Positions 1 to 6,882 of a stretch of DNA of 37,365 nt are shown here, piece by piece. Source of the DNA: JANQIV01 sp050117315 (GTDB lineage Bacteria; Bacteroidota; Ignavibacteria; Ignavibacteriales; Melioribacteraceae); NCBI GenBank assembly GCA_050117315.1, contig JASFMY010000056.1, forward strand, positions 1 through 37,365, written 5' to 3'. Every line of letters begins with the position of its first letter. Position 1 is the stretch's first letter. Under the pieces are notes generated by a model. That model ran no database searches and was not told the origin of the DNA. It saw nothing but the letters and a program-made list of their open reading frames with translations. Position numbers and translations under genes: made by a program.

Positions 1-352
1 CATTTTGTCTACTGTGACAAGATAAACATTGGTCTTGTGATACACCGTCGGCGCTGAAGTTGTTATCGGCATGGCAGTCATAACAAGGAGCACTGCCGGC
101 ACCGGGATAAGGATTGTTATCATCCCAAGCAACCCCGTTAGCATCAGTAGAACCGTGACAATCCTTACACCCCATATCTTCAATGGGCACGCTGGTAGTG
201 GCAAAGAAACCGCCTTGCTCGGCATCATACCAATATGATTTGCCCTGCCTATTATTATGAAGACTTGTCCCAAAATTACCTGCCTGTCCTACAATAAATG
301 ATGTAAGGATAACTAAAGTTACCATAGAAAATAGTACTTTACTTATCTTCAT
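1..352 (-). CDS. Multihaem c-type cytochrome, 3'-truncated by window edge
   Basis: The reading frame starts at the ATG at 352-350 and runs off the left end of the window, so only the first 117 or so residues are visible. The N-terminus is a signal peptide (MKISKVLFSMVTLVILTSF...), so the protein is exported. Three CxxCH haem-c motifs follow (CKDCH, CYDCH, CLSCH) within about 55 residues, and more may lie outside the window. A good Shine-Dalgarno (GAAAGGAGAAA) sits just upstream of the ATG, which decides the start. A dispersed repeat separates it from the upstream TPR-like gene, and both read leftward. Being a cytochrome is seen directly; a role in the same electron-transfer system as the neighbouring cytochromes is inference. 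Confidence 0.85.
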   Translation of the reverse strand, partial: MKISKVLFSMVTLVILTSFIVGQAGNFGTSLHNNRQGKSYWYDAEQGGFFATTSVPIEDMGCKDCHGSTDANGVAWDDNNPYPGAGSAPCYDCHADNNFSADGVSQDQCLSCHSRQN

Positions 353-390
353 TCAGTTTCTCCTTTCATATTTGGGTTAGTATAATTATT

Positions 391-496
391 TAATCCGCCT
401 TCTCGTTCGCTACGGCGGACGAGAAGGCTGGGTTTAATTCCCCGTCGCTTACGGCGGAACACAGGGTTCGGGGCTTACCCCGAGGTTCATACCATT
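391..496. repeat. Dispersed intergenic repeat, copy 1
   Basis: This stretch shares blocks with 21241-21536: TAATCCGCCTT, CTACGGCGGAC, GGGTTTAATTCCCCGTCG, CGGCGGAAC, CCCCGAGG and TCATACCATT, in the same order. It contains a 10-bp inverted repeat, GCCTTCTCGT (397-406) with ACGAGAAGGC (419-428), that could act as a terminator for the gene at 449-928. The repeat extends into the 3' end of that gene and supplies its stop codon. The copy lacks the MITE-like insertion present in copy 2. Confidence 0.7.
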
Positions 497-928
497 GATT
501 TTATGTTCTTTGATCTTTTGCAACGCATAACTAATATCTTCGTTCTTTGGCAAGTGTATTTGGGCTAATTCGAAGTTCCGGACTGATTTATTTATATCAC
601 AGTACAACCAGAGCATTCCAAGAACTGTGTATAATTCGGAAATACTATAGGCTTTATTGTTCTCATTTTCTATTTTGGTAACTAATTCGGGGCAGGGACA
701 GTCGTCTTTGTCCGGATTGGTATTTATTATAAAGCTTATATCTTCTTTTAAGAGTTCAATGAATATTTTAAGAGCTTTCTCAATTTTTCCTGTTTGAATG
801 TGGCAAATAATGAGTTTCTTTTTTGCGGCTTTGGCTGTTTCGTTCTTTGATATAAAGTCGAGCAGTTCGGCTTCAGCTAATGAAAACTTTCTTGCCATAA
901 AATATTGATTGCCTAACATTTCACTCAT
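449..928 (-). CDS. Small TPR-like protein, function unknown
   Basis: A 159-residue soluble protein without signal peptide. Residues about 5-60 look like helical TPR hairpins (LGNQYFMARKFSLAEAELL; GKIEKALKIFIELL) and a second pair may lie at 95-140. A CPCPEL motif sits in the middle loop (about residues 77-82). I do not recognise a named family. The last 15 or so residues (NGMNLGVSPEPCVPP) are encoded by the dispersed repeat at 391-496, so the original C-terminus was probably shorter or different. No clear Shine-Dalgarno precedes the ATG at 928; an internal ATG at 898 is possible but would cut the first TPR helix. It lies downstream of the PAS-type sigma-54 activator and of three operator-like sites, which suggests it belongs to that regulon. 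TPR is a fair guess and function is open. Confidence 0.6.
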   Translation of the reverse strand: MSEMLGNQYFMARKFSLAEAELLDFISKNETAKAAKKKLIICHIQTGKIEKALKIFIELLKEDISFIINTNPDKDDCPCPELVTKIENENNKAYSISELYTVLGMLWLYCDINKSVRNFELAQIHLPKNEDISYALQKIKEHKINGMNLGVSPEPCVPP

Positions 929-942
929 AACAAGAGGGAAGC

Positions 943-958
943 ATCAACTTTATTGCCA
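943..958 (-). promoter_or_regulatory. Possible sigma-54 -24/-12 promoter (weak match)
   Basis: Read on the minus strand the sequence is TGGCAATAAAGTTGAT. It has GG and GA at the spacing expected for GG(-24)/GC(-12), but the -12 element is GA, not GC. The predicted start site would be near 932, leaving only a 4-base leader before the ATG at 928. That is awkward and lowers confidence. In its favour, three copies of a TGAAAC-N5-GTTTCA-like dyad lie 74 to 180 bp upstream, the usual enhancer distance. Confidence 0.35.
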
Positions 959-997
959 GAAAAAGATTTGTTTCTGCTTTTTTTTGACTGATTAAGG

Positions 998-1120
998 TGA
1001 AACATAGCGTTTCAGAAACGTAAAAAGTGGTATGATGGAATTTATAAAGTGTGTTAATAAAAATAGTTACGGGAAAATGAAACGAAATGTTCCATCATGT
1101 AAATGAAACAAACTATTCCA
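998..1120. promoter_or_regulatory. Cluster of three dyad operator-like sites
   Basis: Three similar 17-bp sites: TGAAAC-ATAGC-GTTTCA (998-1014, a perfect 6-bp dyad), TGAAAC-GAAAT-GTTCCA (1078-1094) and TGAAAC-AAACT-ATTCCA (1104-1120, overlapping the 3' end of the activator gene). Repetition of the same half-sites with constant 5-bp spacing points to one dimeric Fis/NtrC-type regulator. The natural candidate is the sigma-54 activator encoded at 1113-2444. The sites are seen in the sequence; the binding protein is inference. Confidence 0.55.
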
Positions 1121-2444
1121 CTAAGCCGTGTTTTTTGAGCTTTCTCCAGAGAGTTGTTCTTCCTATTCCCAGTTCTTTAGCTAAAGTGGTTCTATTCCAC
1201 TTATGCTTTTCGAGCATAACCAAAAGATTATGCTTTTCCGCCCCTTGCGATACTGCTTTTTCGGGCGTACTTGCAGGAAACAAATTGTTTGAATTTCTCA
1301 GTGAGGCGGGCAGTTTAGATGGGTCAATTTTTTGATTTTGCTGCGTTCTAACAAATGCATATTCTATAACGTTTTCAAGTTCCCTTATATTTCCCGGCCA
1401 TTTATAATTATTGAAAATATCTAAAACTTTTTCGCTTACATCTAAAATTTCTTTGTTATAATTGATGGAAAATTTGTTTAAGAAATGTTTTACCAGGGGA
1501 TAAATATCTTCTTTTCTTTCTCTAAGAGGGGGGATATCGATAGGTATTACATTTAACCTGTAAAATAAATCCTCCCTAAATTTGCCGGTACTTAAGGCGC
1601 TGTCAATATCCATGTTTGTTGCACCAATAACTCTAACATCAACTTTTCTGGTTACTGATTCGCCGATTCTTTCAAAAGTTCCTTCTTGCAGCACTCTTAA
1701 AAGCTGAAGCTGCATTTGAGGAGGCATTTCGGCAACTTCGTCTAAAAATATTGTTCCTCTATCTGCGATTTCAAATCGTCCGGGTCTGTTGCTCACGGCA
1801 TCTGTAAAGGCTCCTTTTACATGCCCGAACAACTCACTACCTAGCAGGTTTGAAGGAAATACAGAACAATTTACTTTTACAAATTCTTTGTTACCTCTAC
1901 TGCTTGTTTTTACGATTGCATCGGCAATCAATTCTTTGCCTGTTCCGGATTCCCCGTGAATAAAAACAGGCGCATCAGAATCTGAAATTTCTTCGATCAG
2001 TCTGAATATTTCCGTCATCTGTTTACTTTGCCCGATTATCCCGTGAAATTCATTTTCAATTTCAAATCTTTTTTTGAATTCAATTAAATCGGAAATATCC
2101 CTGAAGGAAATTATACCGCCGGTTGGTTCATTCTCGCTATTATAAAGTACTGAGGCATTTAATTTAATGGGGATCTTTTCGTTATTGCTTTTGTGGATAC
2201 TTGTATCGTAGTCGAATATGTTTCTATTTGTCTGAATTACTTGAGCAATCGGGCAGTCGGTAAAACATAATTCGGCTTTAAAGACGTGTTTACAGAATTT
2301 CCCGTTTACTTCTTTTCTCTTAAATCCTGTTATTCTCTCAGCAGCTTTGTTAAAGAAGTTTATTCGAAAGTTTTTATCTACAGTAAAAACGCCTTCACCA
2401 ATCGAATCTAAAATATGATCTTTGATTTCGTTATCTATTAACAT
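1113..2444 (-). CDS. PAS-AAA+-Fis sigma-54-dependent transcriptional activator
   Basis: 443 residues with the layout PAS sensor (about 1-125), AAA+ sigma-54 interaction domain (about 130-370) and C-terminal Fis-type helix-turn-helix (about 415-440, NRTTLAKELGIGRTTLWRKL). Walker A is GESGTGKE (164-171), the sigma-54-contact loop reads GAFTDA (211-216; the commonest form is GAFTGA) and Walker B is GTIFLDEVAE. There is no receiver domain, so control should come through the PAS domain, not phosphorylation. The PAS holds three closely spaced cysteines (C51, C60, C64), a pattern I know from related PAS activators, which could serve redox or metal sensing. The gene lies immediately downstream of the cytochrome-porin operon, separated by a terminator, and upstream of three dyad sites. 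Family assignment is firm; ligand and targets are inferred. Confidence 0.93.
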   Translation of the reverse strand: MLIDNEIKDHILDSIGEGVFTVDKNFRINFFNKAAERITGFKRKEVNGKFCKHVFKAELCFTDCPIAQVIQTNRNIFDYDTSIHKSNNEKIPIKLNASVLYNSENEPTGGIISFRDISDLIEFKKRFEIENEFHGIIGQSKQMTEIFRLIEEISDSDAPVFIHGESGTGKELIADAIVKTSSRGNKEFVKVNCSVFPSNLLGSELFGHVKGAFTDAVSNRPGRFEIADRGTIFLDEVAEMPPQMQLQLLRVLQEGTFERIGESVTRKVDVRVIGATNMDIDSALSTGKFREDLFYRLNVIPIDIPPLRERKEDIYPLVKHFLNKFSINYNKEILDVSEKVLDIFNNYKWPGNIRELENVIEYAFVRTQQNQKIDPSKLPASLRNSNNLFPASTPEKAVSQGAEKHNLLVMLEKHKWNRTTLAKELGIGRTTLWRKLKKHGLVE

Positions 2445-2466
2445 ATAATTTAGCTTACAATAGCTT

Positions 2467-2495
2467 AAAAAAAGCCCGGGACTGTCGCCGGGCTT
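2467..2495 (-). terminator. Rho-independent terminator after the 11-haem lipoprotein gene
   Basis: On the minus strand an AAGCCCGG/CCGGGCTT stem (8 bp, 8-base loop) is followed by a run of seven T. It lies 6 bp past the stop at 2501 and only about 22 bp before the start codon of the sigma-54 activator. The activator therefore depends either on read-through or on a promoter inside the upstream gene. Confidence 0.85.
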
Positions 2496-2500
2496 AAAAT

Positions 2501-3667
2501 TTAATTTCCAAAAACGTTCTTTTCATCGTTAATATGTTTAGCCGGATCAATAATATTTCCCTCGCTGTCAACAACGCCGCCGTGGCAAAAAACACATTTT
2601 TCAATGGAATAAGACGTATGACCGGTTGGAGGTAAATTGTGGCATGAGCCGCATTCTGCTTCGCCCTGTCCAACGTTATTCCATGTCAGACTGAAATTGT
2701 TGCCTGCTATCTGGTCTTCAGTATAGATGGTTGGGTAATCAGATTCTTCTTTTGAGAAAACAAAATTACCATGGCAGTAAGTATTAGAGCACTGCAGGGA
2801 AGTTGCAGAATAAGAAGGAGCCGAAGGAGATGAGAAGATTGACCCGCTGAAGTCAACTTCTGCCATTCCGTCGCTGTCTAGGTGTCCGTCCGAATTTAAT
2901 TCAGCCGGGACAACATGGCATTCTTCACATGCAGCAACGTTTGCTATAGCTGCGTTGAATAAGTGTGTATCATGTGCTCCTACTCCTCTATCCGATGTAC
3001 TGCTTGAACCTGCAATGGAATTTGGAGGAGCAATTTTATCCGCATCGTTAAAGTCACCGTGGCATGTGTTGCAAGCTTCCGGGCCATCGGGTTGTGAGTG
3101 ACAATTGTTACAAGTAGGAGATGCAATGCCGCCGCTGTATGTTGATCCATGGCATGATTTACATCCGGATAAATTCCAACTATTGTTTAATAAGAATTTG
3201 CCGTGAAAGCTATCCGAAGAAGAATTTACTATACCTTCTTTGTGAACAGTAATTGAATTATGGCATGTTGTACAATTTGGAGAGGCAACGCCTCCATCAA
3301 AATTTTCACCGTGACAGTCTAAACATTCATCCCATGAATCCGCTTTTCCGCCAATAAAGTTGCCGTGAAAGTTATCTGAAGAAGGATCGTTAATTCCTTC
3401 CTGGTGTACGTTTATTGATGAATGGCATTCAACACACCCGACTTTAGCTAATCCGCCGCTTAAATCCGTTGCATGGCACTGGGCACAATCGTTAAAACTC
3501 TGGTCAATTAGAAGAGTGCCATGATAATTTGCAGACTCCGGGTTTAATACCCCGGTTCCATGAACGCCTTGCGATTCAAGGGGAACGATATCATCTTTTA
3601 CTTCACTACAAGCCGCAAAAAATATTATCACAGATATTGTTGTAAGATATGTTAATATATATTTCAT
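2501..3667 (-). CDS. Undecahaem c-type cytochrome lipoprotein
   Basis: 388 residues. The signal sequence ends in a lipobox (FFAAC, Cys at about residue 20), so this is a lipid-anchored exported protein. Ten CxxCH motifs and one CX4CH (CSNTYCH, C-terminal third) give 11 potential haems. The CX4CH followed by W...CGSCHNLPPTGH matches the GSu_C4xC__C2xCH domain first described in Geobacter cytochromes. The N-terminal half holds three copies of a repeat of about 47 residues (xFHGxF...CxxCH...GGxASPxCxxCH...VHxEGI). It is last in the leftward operon with the 14-haem cytochrome, the beta-barrel and the tetrahaem cytochrome. A surface-exposed or outer-membrane-facing electron carrier is the natural role, but which side of the outer membrane it faces cannot be read from sequence. 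Confidence 0.93.
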   Translation of the reverse strand: MKYILTYLTTISVIIFFAACSEVKDDIVPLESQGVHGTGVLNPESANYHGTLLIDQSFNDCAQCHATDLSGGLAKVGCVECHSSINVHQEGINDPSSDNFHGNFIGGKADSWDECLDCHGENFDGGVASPNCTTCHNSITVHKEGIVNSSSDSFHGKFLLNNSWNLSGCKSCHGSTYSGGIASPTCNNCHSQPDGPEACNTCHGDFNDADKIAPPNSIAGSSSTSDRGVGAHDTHLFNAAIANVAACEECHVVPAELNSDGHLDSDGMAEVDFSGSIFSSPSAPSYSATSLQCSNTYCHGNFVFSKEESDYPTIYTEDQIAGNNFSLTWNNVGQGEAECGSCHNLPPTGHTSYSIEKCVFCHGGVVDSEGNIIDPAKHINDEKNVFGN

Positions 3668-3687
3668 TTTAATCCCGTTGTAATCAA

Positions 3688-4887
3688 TTATTTGATACTA
3701 TGACAATAACCGCAAAAGCCCTGCCCTGCAATACCGGTACTTGCTGTAGAACTTGTATGGCACGTGTAACAGATCGCTCCGTTGTCGCTATGAAAATCAC
3801 CTTTGTCATCACTCATAAATCCGGATTCGTGTGTTCTCGGGTTTGTCCCTTTAATTCCGTCCGGGTCGGAATGGCAAAGGATACAATTTGCATCGGCGCC
3901 TTGAGTATCGTGGCAGGCTGCGCAGCTTTCGATATCTCTTTTTGCAAGGATAGCATGTAGCCCTCCGCCTGTCCCTCTGCCGATTGTGGTAAAATTAGAC
4001 TGTGTATGCGAATAAGGTACAAAGCCCCCGATAGCAAAATCGCCGCCGTTTACGTTGTGGCATTCGGCACAGAAAGATTCAACTGAATGGCAGCTTTCAC
4101 ATTCCAGAGTTTTTCCTTTTGCATCAATTCCGTGTGTGAACCTGTAATTAAGGTCATGAACCAAATTGATTTGCTGCTGTTTAGTATTGTCAACATAATC
4201 ATGCGGTGAATACGGGGTGTAGAAATCTGTCGCAGAGTTAGTCACGTCAAGAGCAGTTGTTCCAACATGGCATTGTCCGCAGAAGTTATCGTCGTGGCAC
4301 ATTACACAATTTTCATCAACTTCAACCATGAACTGATGGTGTTTTATAAAATCGGCGCTCATGTGATTTTCGGGAATTAACCCCACAGTACTTTTATGGC
4401 AAAGCTCACAATCATTAGATGCCAATGAAGTCCCGTTATGGCATTCAAAACAGTTTGACATTGGAGGAAAAGCAAATTCCGACTCTGAAGAATAATCAAT
4501 CTCTTCAAACCCGATGTGGCAAGCTGTGCATTCAACAAGGTCGTTTGTTAGATGTATACTGTGATTAAAAATCAATTCGGATTTTTTTTGTAAAAGCGGT
4601 TCGAAAACATCTTCATAGTGGCATGTTTCACAAGCTTCGTCATCCTCTACATCATGGCATTCAGCACAGAAGTCTTTTACCGGAAGCAGCCTGTCATCTA
4701 ATGAAACAGATTCATTTACACCGCTGTGGCAATCAGCGCATTCAATATCTGCTGTATGTAATTGATGGCTGAATTTGATGATATCTTTATTTGTTCTTTC
4801 ATTCTTGCCGTTTTCAGAAGTAGTAAAAGCCGTAACAGCTAAGAATAGAACCGTTGCAGTAAAGAGTAATTTGTATATAATTTTCAT
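3688..4887 (-). CDS. 14-haem periplasmic c-type cytochrome
   Basis: 399 residues with an N-terminal signal peptide (MKIIYKLLFTATVLFLAVTAFT). I count 14 CxxCH motifs, from CADCH near residue 50 to CGYCH at the extreme C-terminus. The FSHQLH and FNHSIH segments before CADCH and CTACH resemble the cytochrome c3/c7-type arrangement that supplies the distal histidine. There is no membrane helix beyond the signal peptide. It lies 13 bp downstream of the beta-barrel gene, the arrangement expected for the periplasmic (MtrA/OmaB-like) cytochrome of a porin-cytochrome conduit. It has more haems than the classical decahaem MtrA. Cytochrome identity is certain; the conduit role is inferred from context. 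Confidence 0.93.
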   Translation of the reverse strand: MKIIYKLLFTATVLFLAVTAFTTSENGKNERTNKDIIKFSHQLHTADIECADCHSGVNESVSLDDRLLPVKDFCAECHDVEDDEACETCHYEDVFEPLLQKKSELIFNHSIHLTNDLVECTACHIGFEEIDYSSESEFAFPPMSNCFECHNGTSLASNDCELCHKSTVGLIPENHMSADFIKHHQFMVEVDENCVMCHDDNFCGQCHVGTTALDVTNSATDFYTPYSPHDYVDNTKQQQINLVHDLNYRFTHGIDAKGKTLECESCHSVESFCAECHNVNGGDFAIGGFVPYSHTQSNFTTIGRGTGGGLHAILAKRDIESCAACHDTQGADANCILCHSDPDGIKGTNPRTHESGFMSDDKGDFHSDNGAICYTCHTSSTASTGIAGQGFCGYCHSIK

Positions 4888-4900
4888 TTTTATTTTCTAT

Positions 4901-6163
4901 TTAAAAGTTAGTGTTAAACCAATGGTTTATTTTTAACAAAACTCTAAAATCATTGCTGTAAATTTTATTGTTCAAAAATTGGCCTTGAATATCAAACGAC
5001 CATTTATCAAACGGTCTTAAATTCACACCGCCGAGAATCGTAGTTAAATTTTGAGATTCTGCATCGGGGTCCAACTTGTAAGTAGTATAAGCAACTCCCA
5101 CAGACGGAGTGAGCATTCCGTCCATAAATGATCTCGCGGTATAAACAGAGATCGCATCAAGTTCGCCAGCATACCCGAAAGTTTTACGGTAGCTTACACT
5201 TCCAAGGTGCGTATTAACACCGACTGTAAATCTTTGCGAATCATCATCCTCATATGTAACATTACCGAACTTACCGGTCAGGTTGATTTGTTTGTTTATT
5301 TTAAAATCAACTCCTGCTTCAATTTCCTGGGTGTTCCTGTAATTAAATACAGAGAAGATTGAATTGTACCTAATTCGCGGTTCGCGGTAATTATAGTAAA
5401 CGCTGAAATCAATGTTTTCCAATTGTTCGTATCTTCCGCTGAATTCAAATTTTGAAGTAGTTTCGAAGTTTATATCATAATCATATCTTGTAGAAATGGA
5501 AACTATCCCGGCTTTGAAGTAAGAGGCTTCGCCCCTTATGAATCTGTATTGATTTGAATTTTGTTCGATCAATACTTGGATCGGATTTAAATCTTCGTCC
5601 AATCTTGTTGCAGTATATTCATGAGTCTTAAAATTTTTATCAATATACCCTGCTGCAAATTTAAAGTTCTTAACGGAAAGAATTTCCAATTTAGCTCCCA
5701 GTACGTAATCATTACTTAAATCATCCGTGAATTCAAGTTTCTGGTAAGCCGGTACATTGCCGCCATAAAAGCCCGTTAAAGAAATTCCGCTGTGTTTTAA
5801 CTTCAAACTTGCGCCGTCAAATATTCCGCCTAATACACTATAGTAAAGCGGCTGCCTCCCTAATTTTATTGTTGCTATTTTTGCGATATCTCTTGCTTCG
5901 AGATATAAATTATAGAATCTGAGTCTCGGATCGTTATCTAAAGTATTGGCTATATCGGTTTCGAAATTCACCCGTGTTCTTACTGAAATTTTATCTTTAT
6001 TGAAGTTGAGATATAACGATTGAAATGTTCTTAGGTAAGTCTCTGAATTATCAGCGTCCTGGAATCTTTCAAAGGTATAAACGGCAGAAGAAAACCTGCC
6101 GTTTATGTTTTGTGCGTTTACTAAAATCGGAAGGCAAAATAATATTATTAAAAACTTTTTCAT
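4901..6163 (-). CDS. Outer-membrane beta-barrel (putative conduit porin)
   Basis: 420 residues with a signal peptide (MKKFLIILFCLPILVNAQ) and then alternating amphipathic strands with aromatic girdles. It ends in phenylalanine (INHWFNTNF), the usual C-terminal signal for barrel insertion. No haem motif is present. Length and strand density suit a barrel of about 16 or more strands. It is sandwiched between a tetrahaem and a 14-haem cytochrome gene with 13-bp gaps, so co-transcription is near certain. By analogy with MtrB and Geobacter Omb porins, it would sheath a cytochrome across the outer membrane. Sequence similarity to those families cannot be judged by eye, so the porin-cytochrome role is inference from context. 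Confidence 0.8.
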   Translation of the reverse strand: MKKFLIILFCLPILVNAQNINGRFSSAVYTFERFQDADNSETYLRTFQSLYLNFNKDKISVRTRVNFETDIANTLDNDPRLRFYNLYLEARDIAKIATIKLGRQPLYYSVLGGIFDGASLKLKHSGISLTGFYGGNVPAYQKLEFTDDLSNDYVLGAKLEILSVKNFKFAAGYIDKNFKTHEYTATRLDEDLNPIQVLIEQNSNQYRFIRGEASYFKAGIVSISTRYDYDINFETTSKFEFSGRYEQLENIDFSVYYNYREPRIRYNSIFSVFNYRNTQEIEAGVDFKINKQINLTGKFGNVTYEDDDSQRFTVGVNTHLGSVSYRKTFGYAGELDAISVYTARSFMDGMLTPSVGVAYTTYKLDPDAESQNLTTILGGVNLRPFDKWSFDIQGQFLNNKIYSNDFRVLLKINHWFNTNF

Positions 6164-6176
6164 TTATTAACCAAAA

Positions 6177-6722
6177 TTATTTTTTTTCTGGAATTGGATG
6201 AGCAATTTTAGCCCACTGTTCTTCAAATACAAATGTTTTATAGGTCGGACTTTCTTCATTGTGGCACGTTTTGCATTGGGCTTCGGCAGCGCCTTCAACT
6301 GTATAGTCTTTCATCCCTGCGGCAACGGATTTGGCATGATCTTTCATTATTTTCATTGATTTATATTCGGACCCGGCGCCGTGGCAAGTTTCGCATTGAA
6401 CACCATCTTCCATTTTAAAACCCTTGTTAAACATTACGGCATCCATTCCATGTCCTGTAACGTGGCACTTCAAACATTCTGCTGCTTCTGCAGCTTTTCC
6501 TTCAATACCTTTATCTGCGGCTATATTGTCTGCTTCCGGTGTTTGTAAAGTTTTAAATGCATTTGCGTGGGATGAGGCTTCCCATATTTTTAGCTGTTCG
6601 CCTTGTTTTGCAGATTTGTGGCACATACTGCACTTTTTAACACCGATAAATTTTGGATCTTTTGCTATTGTAAAAGAAAATAAAATTACTACCATTAAAA
6701 CACATGAAAATAGGTTTTTCAT
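6177..6722 (-). CDS. Tetrahaem cytochrome c554-like protein
   Basis: 181 residues with a signal peptide (MKNLFSCVLMVVILFSFTIA) and four CxxCH motifs (CSMCH, CLKCH, CETCH, CKTCH). The order KFIGVKKCSMCHKS ... WEASSHANAF ... ECLKCHVTGHG ... VQCETCHGAGSEY is the pattern of the cytochrome c554/multihaem c family used by small periplasmic electron carriers. A strong GGAGG Shine-Dalgarno lies 8 bp before the ATG. It is the first gene of the leftward cytochrome-porin operon, so the promoter should lie in 6723-6882. That AT-rich gap has a 12-bp palindrome GTATATATATAC (6796-6807) and no visible -24/-12 motif. Likely role: soluble shuttle between the inner-membrane modules and the conduit (inference). 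Confidence 0.9.
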   Translation of the reverse strand: MKNLFSCVLMVVILFSFTIAKDPKFIGVKKCSMCHKSAKQGEQLKIWEASSHANAFKTLQTPEADNIAADKGIEGKAAEAAECLKCHVTGHGMDAVMFNKGFKMEDGVQCETCHGAGSEYKSMKIMKDHAKSVAAGMKDYTVEGAAEAQCKTCHNEESPTYKTFVFEEQWAKIAHPIPEKK

Positions 6723-6882
6723 ACTGCCTCCGGTTGATTTTATTTCTATTAATCTGATAAAATTTATTTATTTTATGTCTAAATAAAATATTAGCGTATA
6801 TATATACTTTATGGCCTAAAACAATATATTAGAATTTTAAAAAATATACAACATATATGTCTAGTTTAAATGTTAATTGATG

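Noticed and set aside
1087..1335. Plus-strand frame opposite the activator's DNA-binding domain
   Set aside because: Antisense to a clear Fis-type helix-turn-helix coding sequence.
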